Part shown: piece by piece, positions 25,768 to 34,763 of the stretch | How positions within the stretch are numbered: position 1 is the stretch's first letter | Layout of the letters: each line of letters opens with the position of its first letter | Assembly: GCF_904063055.1 (NCBI RefSeq) | Contig: NZ_CAJFCN010000006.1 | Coordinates: 1-64,000 of the forward strand | DNA: 64,000 nt | Origin: Pseudomonas paracarnis | Lineage (GTDB): Bacteria; Pseudomonadota; Gammaproteobacteria; Pseudomonadales; Pseudomonadaceae | Reading direction: 5' to 3' | Notes under the pieces: generated by a model | What the model was told of the DNA's origin: nothing | What the model saw: only the letters and a program-made list of their open reading frames with translations | The model's database searches: none | Position numbers and translations under genes: made by a program

Positions 25768-26676
25768 TTATATCCGGGCAGCGAAAACGGCCTGGTGTTG
25801 GCGGCACTGCTCAGCCGTCAACATAAACACCCCATGCCCACCGCGCTTGAAGTCCAGCCAGGCGAAGTCCACTTCCGGGTACAGCGCCTCGACATGCACC
25901 TGGCTGTTGCCCACTTCGACAATCAGCAAGCCCTTCTCGGTCAGGTGGTCCGCCGCTTCGGCCAGCATCCGGCGTACCAGGTTCAGGCCGTCTTCACCGC
26001 AGGCCAGGCCCAGTTCCGGTTCGTGCTGGTATTCATCGGGCATGTCGGCGAAATCTTCGGCATCCACGTAGGGCGGGTTCGACACGATGAGGTCGAAACG
26101 CTGGCCGGGTAACCCGTCAAAACCATCGCCCTGCACGGTGTAGACGCGCTCGTCGACGCCATGGCGCTCGATGTTCTGGTTCGCCACTTCCAGGGCTTCG
26201 AAGGACAAGTCTCCCAGCACCACTTCGGCCTCGGGGAACTCATAGGCACAGGCGATGCCGATGCAACCGGAGCCGGTGCACAGGTCGAGGATGCGTGCCG
26301 GCGGCTGGGCCAGCCAGGGTTCGAAGCGGTCTTCAATCAGCTCGCCTATGGGTGAACGCGGGATCAATACGCGCTCATCGACGATAAACGACATGCCGCA
26401 AAACCAGGCTTCGTTCAACAGGTAGGCCGTCGGCACTCGCTCATGGATACGCCGATGCAGCAAGCGCTGCACGTGGGAGATTTCCTCTTCTTCCAGGTTG
26501 CAATCCAAATAGCTGTCGGCGATTTCCCACGGCAGGTGCAAGGCGCCCAGCACCAACTGTCGGGCTTCGTCCCAGGCATTGTCGGTGCCATGGCCAAAAA
26601 ACAGCTCTTCCCCATGGAAACGGCTGACAGCCCAACGGATATGGTCGCGCAAGGTGCGCAGGCGGGAAGTGATCAC
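25768..26676 (-). CDS. prmB: 50S ribosomal protein L3 glutamine methyltransferase
   Basis: N5-glutamine methyltransferase that modifies a GGQ-like glutamine of ribosomal protein L3. The SAM motif [13 protein letters not shown] and the catalytic SNPPY motif are intact. The frame opens at 26823, but the GTG at 26676 ([12 protein letters not shown]) has AGGAG about 8 bp upstream and matches the family N-terminus, giving about 302 residues. It is divergent from the cysteine hydrolase gene. Confidence 0.93.
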   Translation of the reverse strand: MITSRLRTLRDHIRWAVSRFHGEELFFGHGTDNAWDEARQLVLGALHLPWEIADSYLDCNLEEEEISHVQRLLHRRIHERVPTAYLLNEAWFCGMSFIVDERVLIPRSPIGELIEDRFEPWLAQPPARILDLCTGSGCIGIACAYEFPEAEVVLGDLSFEALEVANQNIERHGVDERVYTVQGDGFDGLPGQRFDLIVSNPPYVDAEDFADMPDEYQHEPELGLACGEDGLNLVRRMLAEAADHLTEKGLLIVEVGNSQVHVEALYPEVDFAWLDFKRGGHGVFMLTAEQCRQHQAVFAARI

Positions 26677-26916
26677 GGGGGCAAGCTCCTGGAAAAAACG
26701 ACTGGCGATTCTAACAGCCTTCACCTGTACCGACGATGTACGAAAAACCTGGCGCCGTACGTCGGATTTCATCCAATTTGCCCGCATTGTGTTAAACAGG
26801 CCTGCCTCTTGACATGGCTGCACGCCAGCAACGGCGTACCTTACGATAGTAGCGATTCACAGAAGCGCTCAGCCAGTGGACAATGTCGCAAAAGCCCCAC
26901 TCACAGGAGCCCCAGA

Positions 26917-27507
26917 ATGTCCGTTCCAAAGACGATGTTTCAACTCAGCGGTCGCGGTTACGCAGCAGCCAACCTCAATCATGCGACCCTGGTGATCATC
27001 GACGCCCAGAAAGAATACCTCAGCGGCCCGCTCGCCCTCTCGGGCATGGACGCGGCGGTAGAGAACATCAAGCAGCTTGTGACCGCAGCGCGCAGTGCCG
27101 GGCGCCCGATTGTGCATGTGCGCCACCTGGGTACCGTGGGCGGCCTGTTTGACCCCCAGGGCGAGCGCGGCGAATTCATTCCGGGCCTTGAGCCTGAGGG
27201 TGACGAAACCATCATCGGCAAACTGCTGCCCAGCGCCTTCCATGGCACCGGCCTGGAAAAGCACCTGCAAGACCTCGGCTCCCTGGACCTGATCGTCTGC
27301 GGTTTCATGAGCCACTCCAGCGTCAGCACCACCGTGCGCGCGGCCAAGAACCTGGGCTTTCGCTGCACCCTGGTGGAAGACGCCTGCGCCACCCGCGACC
27401 TGCCCTACAAGGGCGGTATCCTGAGCGCCGAGCATGTGCAGCAAACCGAAATGGCCATCATGGCAGACAACTTCGCCACCCTGGCGCTGGCCAAAGACTT
27501 GATCTGA
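26917..27507 (+). CDS. Isochorismatase-family cysteine hydrolase
   Basis: A 196-residue hydrolase of the isochorismatase/nicotinamidase fold. The Asp in VIIDAQKEY and the nucleophilic Cys in VCGFMSHSSVSTT are in place, with a Lys between them (probably in IGKLLPSAF). The true substrate is unknown. The open frame begins at 26443, but this overlaps prmB on the other strand; ATG 26917 (MSVPKTMFQL) with AGGAG upstream is the start. Confidence 0.87.
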   Translation: MSVPKTMFQLSGRGYAAANLNHATLVIIDAQKEYLSGPLALSGMDAAVENIKQLVTAARSAGRPIVHVRHLGTVGGLFDPQGERGEFIPGLEPEGDETIIGKLLPSAFHGTGLEKHLQDLGSLDLIVCGFMSHSSVSTTVRAAKNLGFRCTLVEDACATRDLPYKGGILSAEHVQQTEMAIMADNFATLALAKDLI

Positions 27508-27643
27508 TCCTGCTGGCGGTGAGCGGCGTGTTTATTGCTCCGCTCATCCGCAAAGCCCTTTCATTTGGCGCATTTACCTCTCCCCCCGGAACAACCTGTG
27601 TATCTTCCGGTCGAAGGGCCGATACCCTGGAGGAAAGGTCGGA

Positions 27644-27964
27644 ATGAAGATATCCGATGGTTTTGATGCTCGTCGCTTGCGCCCCAAGGGCCCGAGCAAT
27701 TGGCGTCTGCGCCTGGTAGCGTGCATGGCCGCGTTGCTGGCGATAGTAGGCTTGTTGTTGGCGGGCGCTGGTGGCGCCGGCCTGTTTGGGCATTCGCCCG
27801 CTCTGGGCGAACTGAATGCCAGCCCGGGCGGCTCGGCACTTCTGCTGGGGATCGGCTTGCTGGTGCTGTGGTTGGGCGTGTGGCTATGGCGTCGCAGCCG
27901 TCGGAAAATGCGCCAGCCGCTGTCGTTGAATATCGCCTCTCACCTGATGAAAAAGCACGACTGA
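27644..27964 (+). CDS. Small two-helix membrane protein
   Basis: A 106-residue protein with a basic cytoplasmic start (ARRLRPKGPSNWRLR), two membrane helices (LVACMAALLAIVGLLLAG and SALLLGIGLLVLWLGVWLW) and a basic C-terminal tail (RRSRRKMRQPL). I do not recognise a family. It lies between the cysteine hydrolase and the Smr gene, all on the plus strand. A GGAAAGG sequence precedes the ATG. Confidence 0.75.
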   Translation: MKISDGFDARRLRPKGPSNWRLRLVACMAALLAIVGLLLAGAGGAGLFGHSPALGELNASPGGSALLLGIGLLVLWLGVWLWRRSRRKMRQPLSLNIASHLMKKHD

Positions 27965-28039
27965 TGGCGCTTGGATAGCGTTTCCTGCGCCCTGGCCGCC
28001 GCGATTTAGGTAAACTGCCCGCCCTTCGCGGAGGCTGAC

Positions 28040-28597
28040 ATGCAAGACGACGATTTTTCCCTGTTCAAAAACGAGCTGCGCGGCGTCAAGCCGATCAAGC
28101 ACGACCGCGCCGACACCGGCAAACCCAAGACTGACCGGGCGCAGATCGCCAAGCTGCGCCAGGCCGCGACCGTGCGCACCGATGCCACCACCGTGGATGG
28201 CCTGTCGGACCAGTTCGTGATCGACGTCGGCCCCGAAGATGAACTGATGTGGGCCCGCGACGGCGTGCAGGAAAGCCAGATGCGCAAGCTCAAGGCTGGC
28301 CAGATCCCGTTCGAAGGCAGCCTCGACCTGCACGGCATGACCGTGGAAAAAGCCCGGGAAACCCTCTGGGCCTTCCTGGCCGAAGCGACCAAATTCGAAA
28401 TCCGCTGCGTGCGCGTCACCCACGGCAAGGCGGTGCGGTTGGACGGGAAGCGGCCGATGATCAAAAGCCACGTCAATACCTGGCTGCGCCAGCATGCCCA
28501 GGTGCTCGGCTTTACCTCCTGCCAGGCTCGTCACGGCGGCGCCGGCGCGGTGTATGTGATGCTCAAGCGCACCATGATGGAAGGGCGCGACGAGTAA
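28040..28597 (+). CDS. Smr-domain protein
   Basis: A 185-residue protein with a C-terminal Smr (small MutS-related) nuclease-like domain: SLDLHGMTVEKARETL at about 94-109, VRVTHGKAV and ARHGGAGAVYVMLKR. The N-terminal half is basic and low complexity. Smr domains bind or nick DNA or RNA; the role of stand-alone bacterial members is not settled. GGAGG lies upstream of the ATG, and folE follows by 78 bp. Confidence 0.88.
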   Translation: MQDDDFSLFKNELRGVKPIKHDRADTGKPKTDRAQIAKLRQAATVRTDATTVDGLSDQFVIDVGPEDELMWARDGVQESQMRKLKAGQIPFEGSLDLHGMTVEKARETLWAFLAEATKFEIRCVRVTHGKAVRLDGKRPMIKSHVNTWLRQHAQVLGFTSCQARHGGAGAVYVMLKRTMMEGRDE

Positions 28598-28675
28598 CAA
28601 GTGCCATCGTCAGGCTTGCAGCGATGTGTCCGCCACCGTAACCTTGCGCTTTGCGAAAATCCCACAGGTAGTTTC

Positions 28676-29221
28676 ATGTCCCTGGAACAGAATTACACCG
28701 CGATCCTCGGCCAACTCGGCGAGGACGTGTCCCGCGAGGGCCTGCTCGACACGCCAAAGCGTGCCGCCAAGGCAATGCAGTACCTCTGCCGCGGTTATGA
28801 ACAGACACTCGAAGAAGTCACCAACGGTGCCTTGTTCAGCTCTGACAACAGCGAAATGGTGCTGGTCAAGGACATCGAGCTGTACTCGTTGTGCGAGCAT
28901 CACCTGCTGCCGTTTATCGGCAAGGCCCACGTGGCCTATATCCCGAGCGGCAAAGTGCTGGGCCTGTCGAAGGTCGCGCGTATTGTCGACATGTATGCGC
29001 GCCGCCTGCAGATCCAGGAAAACCTCAGCCGCCAGATCGCCGACGCCGTGTTGGAAGTCACAGGCGCCCTGGGCGTGGCCGTGGTGATCGAGGCCAAGCA
29101 CATGTGCATGATGATGCGCGGTGTCGAGAAACAGAATTCGTCGATGATCACCTCGGTGATGCTGGGTGAGTTCCGCGAGAACGCGGCCACCCGCAGCGAA
29201 TTTCTCAGCCTGATCAAGTAA
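28676..29221 (+). CDS. folE: GTP cyclohydrolase I
   Basis: First step of tetrahydrofolate/tetrahydrobiopterin synthesis, GTP to 7,8-dihydroneopterin triphosphate. The 181-residue protein keeps the zinc ligands (Cys and His in [11 protein letters not shown], Cys in KHMCMMMRG) and the [18 protein letters not shown] signature. The frame opens at 28601; ATG 28676 (MSLEQNYT) is the family start. A rho-independent terminator follows directly. Confidence 0.95.
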   Translation: MSLEQNYTAILGQLGEDVSREGLLDTPKRAAKAMQYLCRGYEQTLEEVTNGALFSSDNSEMVLVKDIELYSLCEHHLLPFIGKAHVAYIPSGKVLGLSKVARIVDMYARRLQIQENLSRQIADAVLEVTGALGVAVVIEAKHMCMMMRGVEKQNSSMITSVMLGEFRENAATRSEFLSLIK

Positions 29222-29234
29222 CCGGCCAGGCAGG

Positions 29235-29266
29235 AAAAAACCGGCGTTCATCGCCGGTTTTTTTTC
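29235..29266 (+). terminator. Terminator after folE
   Basis: AAAAAACCGGCG, a short loop, and CGCCGGTTTTTTTT give a GC-rich stem with a U-run, about 15 bp after the folE stop. Confidence 0.92.
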
Positions 29267-29322
29267 GCCTGCAGAAATCAGGTAAGCTGCGCCCCCTCAG
29301 TCATGGGCAAGAGGTTTCAGCC

Positions 29323-29694
29323 ATGTTCGTCAAAGCACTTCGAGTGGGCCTCGGCCACGTCATCATCGCGGGCGACTTTCTTACCCGCCCACGTAAAAAA
29401 CAACGCCCGGCGGAGCAACAGGCCAAGGTCAATGCTGCAGCCAAGGACCTGACCCTGTATCAGTTCCACGCCTGCCCGTTCTGCGTGAAGACCCGTCGCA
29501 CCCTGCACCGCCTGAATGTGCCGGTGGCGCTCAAGGACGCGAAGAACAACGAGCAGGACCGTCAGACCCTGCTGGAGCAAGGCGGCAAGATCAAAGTGCC
29601 GTGCCTGCGCATCGAAGAGAACGGCCAGACTACCTGGATGTATGACTCCAAGGTCATCATTGACTACCTGGACAAGCGCTTCGCTGCGCTCTGA
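29323..29694 (+). CDS. Glutaredoxin-family protein with N-terminal hydrophobic segment
   Basis: A 123-residue thioredoxin-fold protein. Residues 1-20 (KALRVGLGHVIIAGDFL) form a short hydrophobic stretch, followed by a basic linker. The glutaredoxin domain starts with LTLYQFHACPFCVKTRR, giving a CPFC active site near residues 51-54. The cis-Pro segment KVPCLRI and YDSKVIIDYL follow. It has a GST-N/glutaredoxin-like fold and may be membrane-associated. AGAGG precedes the ATG. Confidence 0.87.
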   Translation: MFVKALRVGLGHVIIAGDFLTRPRKKQRPAEQQAKVNAAAKDLTLYQFHACPFCVKTRRTLHRLNVPVALKDAKNNEQDRQTLLEQGGKIKVPCLRIEENGQTTWMYDSKVIIDYLDKRFAAL

Positions 29695-29709
29695 AGCCCA
29701 CTGCGGTCA

Positions 29710-29793
29710 ATGTGGGGCTTGCCTGCGATGCGGGCACCGCGGTGCAGCAGATGTACCGAGGTGATGCAATCGCAGGCAAGCCAGCTCCCACAT
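29710..29793. repeat. REPIN
   Basis: An inverted pair, TGTGGGGCTTGCCTGCGATG (left, with a small deletion) and ATCGCAGGCAAGCCAGCTCCCACA (right), lying between two converging genes. Confidence 0.85.
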
Positions 29794-29809
29794 TTGCTCT
29801 GCTGTGTTC

Positions 29810-30130
29810 TTAATTCGGTATTGTCAGGTCGAGATTCAACAGTGCCGAACCCAGGCACTTGCCGTGGGCGTCCAGGGCCAGCGACCGGGTTACGCCGCCG
29901 CGCAGGATTCCCGGCAGGACGAAGTTCAGCGCCTGCACGTTCGGCAACTCATGACGCTGAACCGGTGCCGCATCGGGATCGCGTAAATCGGCAAAGAACT
30001 CGGCCACGCGCTCAGCCGTCAGTTGTTCACACAGCAACGGATAATCCTCGGCGCGATAGGCAATGATCGAGATGTTCGACGTGTCGCCCTTATCCCCGGT
30101 GCGGGAATGGGCCAGCCTGTGCAGTTTCAT
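29810..30130 (-). CDS. AtuA C-terminal-domain-like protein
   Basis: A 106-residue protein resembling the C-terminal domain found in AtuA/DUF1446 proteins: LAHSRTGDKGDTSNISI near the start and LNFVLPGILRGGVTRSL later. Here it is a separate gene whose ATG overlaps the stop of the AtuA-like gene by 4 bp, so the two products likely form a complex or depend on each other. Biochemistry of the family is not known to me. Confidence 0.85.
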   Translation of the reverse strand: MKLHRLAHSRTGDKGDTSNISIIAYRAEDYPLLCEQLTAERVAEFFADLRDPDAAPVQRHELPNVQALNFVLPGILRGGVTRSLALDAHGKCLGSALLNLDLTIPN

Positions 30131-31452
30131 TCTTCAATCCTCGGTTTGACCGCTTCACGGGGCAACAGCAACGACGCCACCGCCACCACCTGACGCACGC
30201 TCTTGCTCGCCCCACCGCCGCCGGCCGGGCCGTTGGTGTAGAGGGTCTCCACTTCATTGCCGATCCGCACGGCGTCGCTGCGCTCGTCACACCGGGCAGC
30301 GACCCGCAGGCGCACTTCCCAAGGCTCGACGCTGCTGCGCAGGCCGTGCAATGAATCCATGCCGATCAACTCGGCGCGCAGGTCCTGCATGTTGACGCCG
30401 ATCAACGCCAGACGTTTGAGCACCACTTCTCGCGCCAACTCAGCCCGTGCGACAGCACCGGGACCGCCGTAAGACATCTGCCCTTCACCGATCCAACCGT
30501 CCAGGTAACCGACGCTGACCTTCAGTTGATCAGGCCGGGCACGCCCACTGGCACCTTGGGCACGCACCCGGTCCACGCCCTCCTCGACAAACCCGACCTG
30601 AGAAAAGTCGGCCGTCACATCCGGGGTCAAGTAGGCTGCCGGGTCGTGAACTTCATAAATCAGTTGTTCGGCGCAGGTCGCGCGGCTGACCCGCCCACCG
30701 GAGCCTGCCACCTTGGTGATCACTGCATTGCCGTCGGCGTCGACCTCGGCCAGGGGAAAGCCCAGGCGCGCCAGATCCTCCACATCCTTGAAGCCTGGAT
30801 CGGCGAAATAACCGCCACTGACCTGCCCCGCGCACTCAAGCAAATGCCCCACCAACGTGCCCCGGCCCAGTCGCGGCCAATCATCGAAGGCCCAGCCGAA
30901 CTCGAACATCTGCGGCGCCAGGAATAGCGAAGGGTCGGCCACGCGCCCGGTGATCACCACATCGGCGTCGGCGTGCAACGCGTTAAGAATGCCCTCCACA
31001 CCCAAGTAGGCATTCGCGGAAATCAGCCGCTCGCCCAATGCGCCTACGGTCTGGCCATTATCCAGCAACTGCTCGGCAGACAAGGTATGCAGCACGTCAT
31101 CCCCGACCACCGCCACAACCTTGAGGCCCAGGCCCAGCTCGCCGGCAATGCGCCGCACTTCCCCGGCCGCCGCCAACGGGTTTGCCGCCCCCATGTTGGT
31201 GATCACCCGCAGGCGTCGACGCCCTGCCCGCTGCCCCACAAAGGGCAAGACACCGCGCATGCGCTCAGCCAGCAGCGGGTCATAACCGCCCTGCGGGTCG
31301 CTGATGCGCGCCTGTTGCGCCAGGGCGATGGTGCGTTCGGCCAGGCATTCGAAGACCAGGTAATCCAGGTCGCCGTGTTCGGCCAGTTCCACCGCAGGTT
31401 CTATACGGTCGCCGGAGTAGCCGGCGCCGGAGCCGATGCGCAAGGTGTTCAT
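30127..31452 (-). CDS. AtuA-like (DUF1446) acyclic terpene utilization family protein
   Basis: A 441-residue protein starting with RIGSGAGYSGDRIEPAVELAEHGDLDYLVFECLAERT, the hallmark of AtuA/DUF1446. AtuA belongs to terpene (citronellol) catabolism, but no other atu genes occur here. The gene instead follows a CitMHS transporter by about one base and overlaps the split C-terminal domain gene. A role in catabolism of a tricarboxylate or other transported acid is inferred from this context only. Confidence 0.85.
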   Translation of the reverse strand: MNTLRIGSGAGYSGDRIEPAVELAEHGDLDYLVFECLAERTIALAQQARISDPQGGYDPLLAERMRGVLPFVGQRAGRRRLRVITNMGAANPLAAAGEVRRIAGELGLGLKVVAVVGDDVLHTLSAEQLLDNGQTVGALGERLISANAYLGVEGILNALHADADVVITGRVADPSLFLAPQMFEFGWAFDDWPRLGRGTLVGHLLECAGQVSGGYFADPGFKDVEDLARLGFPLAEVDADGNAVITKVAGSGGRVSRATCAEQLIYEVHDPAAYLTPDVTADFSQVGFVEEGVDRVRAQGASGRARPDQLKVSVGYLDGWIGEGQMSYGGPGAVARAELAREVVLKRLALIGVNMQDLRAELIGMDSLHGLRSSVEPWEVRLRVAARCDERSDAVRIGNEVETLYTNGPAGGGGASKSVRQVVAVASLLLPREAVKPRIEE

Positions 31453-31453
31453 C

Positions 31454-32746
31454 TCAAATTACTCCCAGGAGCAACGCCGTCAGGGTCATCAACACCGAGG
31501 CGGCAAACAGGAAAGGAATGGTGAAGCGCTGGTGATCGGCCAGTTCGATCTTGCACAGGCCCACCAGCAGGAAGGTCGCAGGCGTCAGCGGGCTGACCGG
31601 AAAACCGGTGGTGTGCACGCCCAACAACGAGGCCTGGGCCACTTGCAGGGGGTCGACGCCAAGCGCCTTGCCGACTTCGGCGATCACCGGCATCACGCCG
31701 AAATAGTAGGAATCGGGGTCAAACAACATGCTCAGGGGCATGGACAAAAAGCCCACGACGGCCGGGATCAACTTGCCGTGGCCCGCCGGTATCTGCGCCA
31801 CCGCCACTTCGGCGATGGCCTTGAGCATGCCGGTGCCTTGCATGATGCCGGTAAATACCCCGGCGGCGAGCAGGATACTGGCCATGGTCAGGGCGGTTTT
31901 CGCATGGGCGTCGATGCGCGCACGCTGGGCGTCCACGTTGGGATAGTTGATGCACAAGGCAACCACGGTGCCGAGCATGAACATCACCACCGGGTCGACC
32001 CAGCCGGCGATCATCACCACCATCACCAGCACGGTCAGCATCAGGTTGACCCAGAACAACCGTGGACGACGCAGCGTGATGTCGTCATCGCTGAGCACTC
32101 GTTGCGGCACCGCCTCCACGCTGGAACCGGCACCCAGGCCGAGGCGCTTTTCTTCGCGATGGCCCAGCCACCAGGCGCAGGCGAAGACAAAGATCAGCCC
32201 GACGATCTGCACCGGGATCAATGGTTGGAACAGGTCGGCCACCGGCACATGCAGCGCCGCCGACGAACGCAGCACCGGGCCGGTCCAGGGCAGGAAGTTG
32301 ACCCCGGCGGCCATCGCACATACGCAGGCGAGGATGCGTTTATCAATGCCGAGGCGCGTATACAGCGGCAGCATCGCCGGCACCGTCACCAGGAAAGTCA
32401 CCGCGCCAGAGCCGTCCAGGTGTACCAGCAACGCCAGGGTCGCAGTACCCACCACAATTCGTGTAGGACGCGTCCCGACCGTGCGCAGGATGCGATCAAT
32501 GATGGGATCGAGCATGCCCGCGTCGGTCATGATCCCGAAAAACAGGATCGCGAACACAAACATGCCCACCACAGGGGCGACGTTCTTGATACCGGTAATG
32601 ATGAAGGCGCTGGTTTGCAGGCCAAATCCACCGATCAGCGCGGCAATGATCGGCAAGGCGATCAAGGCCACCAGCGGCGAGAGGCGCTTGCTCATGACGG
32701 CAGCGAGCAGGCACAGGATGGTGATGACACCCAGGGTTGCGAGCAT
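31454..32746 (-). CDS. CitMHS-family citrate/dicarboxylate transporter
   Basis: A 430-residue inner-membrane protein with about 12 hydrophobic segments, of the CitMHS family of metal-citrate:H+ symporters. Typical segments are VVGMFVFAILFFGIMTDAGML, GAVTFLVTVPAMLPLY and DPDSYYFGVMPVI, with HTTGFPVSPLTPATFLLVGL near the end. The exact substrate is unknown. It heads a three-gene operon with the AtuA-like genes and is divergent from a LysR gene. Its ribosome binding site lies in a 9-bp inverted repeat. Confidence 0.9.
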   Translation of the reverse strand: MLATLGVITILCLLAAVMSKRLSPLVALIALPIIAALIGGFGLQTSAFIITGIKNVAPVVGMFVFAILFFGIMTDAGMLDPIIDRILRTVGTRPTRIVVGTATLALLVHLDGSGAVTFLVTVPAMLPLYTRLGIDKRILACVCAMAAGVNFLPWTGPVLRSSAALHVPVADLFQPLIPVQIVGLIFVFACAWWLGHREEKRLGLGAGSSVEAVPQRVLSDDDITLRRPRLFWVNLMLTVLVMVVMIAGWVDPVVMFMLGTVVALCINYPNVDAQRARIDAHAKTALTMASILLAAGVFTGIMQGTGMLKAIAEVAVAQIPAGHGKLIPAVVGFLSMPLSMLFDPDSYYFGVMPVIAEVGKALGVDPLQVAQASLLGVHTTGFPVSPLTPATFLLVGLCKIELADHQRFTIPFLFAASVLMTLTALLLGVI

Positions 32747-32751
32747 GGGTT

Positions 32752-32795
32752 ACTCCAGGGCGGCCTGGTTGGCCGGTTATTGTTTTCCCTGGAGT
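32752..32795 (-). promoter_or_regulatory. Inverted repeat covering the CitMHS ribosome binding site
   Basis: On the transcript strand ACTCCAGGG (32795-32787) is followed 26 nt later by CCCTGGAGT (32760-32752). The second arm holds the GGAG ribosome binding site of the CitMHS gene, 5-6 nt before its ATG. If the leader starts upstream, the hairpin could mask the site. As DNA it might equally be part of a regulator site. Confidence 0.4.
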
Positions 32796-32857
32796 ATTGG
32801 AATCGCGCTAGGCTTTGTAAATTGCAATATTCAGCCACCAGCGTTCGGAAAAACAAA

Positions 32858-32875
32858 ATGAAGCGACGCGCATGA
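32858..32875 (+). CDS. Possible five-codon leader ORF (MKRRA) overlapping the LysR start
   Basis: ATGAAGCGACGCGCATGA encodes five residues and its stop overlaps the LysR ATG (ATGA). A GGAAAAAC lies upstream of it, while the LysR gene itself has no good ribosome binding site just before its ATG. This suggests translational coupling but could be chance. Confidence 0.25.
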   Translation: MKRRA

Positions 32876-33768
32876 AAAACAGCATCCAGCACATTCAAGC
32901 TTTCCTTGCGGTTGCCCGCACAGGCAGCTTCACCAAGGCGGCCAACGAACTGCATCTGTCGCCGTCGGCCCTCACCGTGCAGGTGCAACAACTGGAAGAC
33001 TGGCTCGGCGTCGCCCTGCTCGACCGCAGCCCGCGCCACGTGAGCATTACCGCTGCGGGCCAGGAGGCGCGCGGGCCCATGGAAAAACTGCTGCTGGACC
33101 TGGACAACATCGTCACCGGCTCCCGCGACCTCGCCGCCTTGCGCCGCGGCGTGGTGACCATTGCCGCCCTGCCCTCAGTCTGCGCAGGCGCTCTGCCCCC
33201 GGCCTTGCGCCTGTTTCGCCAACGCTTCGCCGGCATCGAAGTGCGCCTGCATGACCTGGTGGCCCAGCGCATTCATGCAAAGGTTCGCAACGGCGAAGTG
33301 GATTTCGGCATCGGCGTGCGCGCCCGCCTGAGCCACGGGCTGGACTTCGTGCCGGTGCTCAATGATCGGCTGTGCGCATTTGTGCCATCGGGCCATGCGC
33401 TCGCCCGCCATCGCCAACTGACTCTGGAACAATTGGCGGACCAGCCGATCATCCTGACCGGCCGCGACAGCAGTGTGCGCGAGCAAGTGGACACGCTGTT
33501 CGATGAGACACGGCTGACGCTGAACGCCGGCATGGAGGCCAACTACATGTCGACCGTATTGGCCTTGGTGCGCCAGGGCCTGGGCATCAGTGTGTTGCCG
33601 GAGTCAGCGGCCGATAGCCTGGAAGGTTTGAAGCGGATCAGCATCGATCATCCCGGGGTGAATCGAGAGATCGGGTTGATCAGCCGTAGCGGGATGGGCT
33701 TGAGCCCGGCGGCGCAGCGCTGCTTTGAACTGCTCAACAAAGCACTGCCTGACACGCCGCCGCGCTAA
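32872..33768 (+). CDS. LysR-family transcriptional regulator
   Basis: A 298-residue LysR-type regulator. The N-terminal winged HTH (IQHIQAFLAVARTGSFTKAANELHLSPSALTVQVQQLEDWLG) is canonical; the C-terminal part is a periplasmic-binding-protein-like effector domain. It is divergent from the CitMHS-AtuA operon over 125 bp and is most likely its regulator, responding to the transported substrate or a breakdown product. An ATTGCAAT palindrome in the shared region could be part of a LysR site. Confidence 0.92.
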   Translation: MKNSIQHIQAFLAVARTGSFTKAANELHLSPSALTVQVQQLEDWLGVALLDRSPRHVSITAAGQEARGPMEKLLLDLDNIVTGSRDLAALRRGVVTIAALPSVCAGALPPALRLFRQRFAGIEVRLHDLVAQRIHAKVRNGEVDFGIGVRARLSHGLDFVPVLNDRLCAFVPSGHALARHRQLTLEQLADQPIILTGRDSSVREQVDTLFDETRLTLNAGMEANYMSTVLALVRQGLGISVLPESAADSLEGLKRISIDHPGVNREIGLISRSGMGLSPAAQRCFELLNKALPDTPPR

Positions 33769-33769
33769 A

Positions 33770-33856
33770 TGTGGGAGCTGGCTTGCATGCGATGCAGACA
33801 CCTCGGTTTAGCCGGGGCGCCAGGGTGACGCTCTCGCAGGCAAGCCAGCTCCCACA
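33770..33856. repeat. REPIN
   Basis: TGTGGGAGCTGGCTTGCATGCGAT and CTCGCAGGCAAGCCAGCTCCCACA face each other between the converging LysR and GST genes. Confidence 0.88.
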
Positions 33857-33870
33857 TTGGACCGAGGGAG

Positions 33871-34473
33871 TCAGTCGAGCATCGCCACGTACTTGGGATG
33901 ACTGGCCACGCGCTGCAACCACGCCTGCACCGCCGGATACGGCGCCAGGTCAAAGCCGCCTTCATGGGCCACATGGGTGTAGGCATACAACGCAATATCG
34001 GCAATGGAAAACTGCTCGCCCACTAAATAAGGCGTGGCTTGAAGCTGACGCTCCATCACTCTCAAGGCCTTGTAACCGCCTTTGTGGGTGGTCTTGTATT
34101 CTTCCAGCCGATCCTCGGGCATGTTCAGGTAGAACTGAATAAACCGCGCCACCGCAATGTAAGGCTCATGGCTGTACTGCTCGAAAAACTGCCACTGCAA
34201 TACCTGGGTACGCAGGCGCGGTTCGGTCGGCAGGAATTCACTGCCATCGGCGAGGAAGTTGAGAATCGCATTGGACTCCCACAGGCAGGTGCCGTCTTCA
34301 AGCTCCAATACCGGGACCTTGCCATTGGGGTTCTTGGCCAGGAACTCAGGGGTCTGGGTATCGCCTTTGAGGATATCGATATCGATCCATTCATACGGGA
34401 TGCCCAACAGATTGAGCATCAATTTGACCTTGTAGCAATTGCCCGACTTGTAATCGCCATAAACCTTGTACAT
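33871..34473 (-). CDS. Glutathione S-transferase
   Basis: A 200-residue GST with an N-terminal thioredoxin-like domain (MYKVYGDYKSGNCYKVKLML, NPNGKVPVLELEDG, LWESNAIL) and an all-helical C-terminal domain (SIADIALYAYTHVAHEGGFDL). The catalytic residue is probably in the SGN segment. The frame opens at 34545; ATG 34473 has GGGGAG upstream and is the usual start. It is divergent from the purine permease and may respond to the same upstream palindrome or be unrelated. Confidence 0.9.
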   Translation of the reverse strand: MYKVYGDYKSGNCYKVKLMLNLLGIPYEWIDIDILKGDTQTPEFLAKNPNGKVPVLELEDGTCLWESNAILNFLADGSEFLPTEPRLRTQVLQWQFFEQYSHEPYIAVARFIQFYLNMPEDRLEEYKTTHKGGYKALRVMERQLQATPYLVGEQFSIADIALYAYTHVAHEGGFDLAPYPAVQAWLQRVASHPKYVAMLD

Positions 34474-34625
34474 GGGGCTCCCCTTTTCGCCGCGCTGACC
34501 GAATGCTTGCGCCCACAAGGTGCGGGTATCGAAGGCTTGTTTCAAGGCGTTGCGCAGAATAAATCCCTTGGCCTGGGCCTTTCATCCCTTTTCGCCGAGA
34601 TAATCGAAAACATTATTTGCTTTAT

Positions 34626-34635
34626 TTGTATACAA
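34626..34635. promoter_or_regulatory. TTGTATACAA palindrome upstream of purine permease
   Basis: A perfect 12-bp palindrome TTTGTATACAAA spans 34625-34636, in an AT-rich stretch 130 bp before the permease start and about 150 bp before the divergent GST start. Near-identical motifs lie upstream of uraH and puuE in the same metabolic region. The motif type suits a GntR-family repressor, which is inference. Confidence 0.55.
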
Positions 34636-34763
34636 AAGCATAATTCGCTTCGTGCGAGTTCCTGACCTTTTGGTCAACAAACCCGCCGGTACCTCAAAGC
34701 GCTGTCGCCCACTCATGTGACCGGCGCTGGACATAACAATAAAACGATTGAGGAGTACTCGCT

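Noticed and set aside
31436..32875. 479-codon open frame opposite the CitMHS gene
   Set aside because: His/Gln-rich translation typical of antisense shadows of membrane protein genes; the CitMHS frame on the other strand is clearly real.
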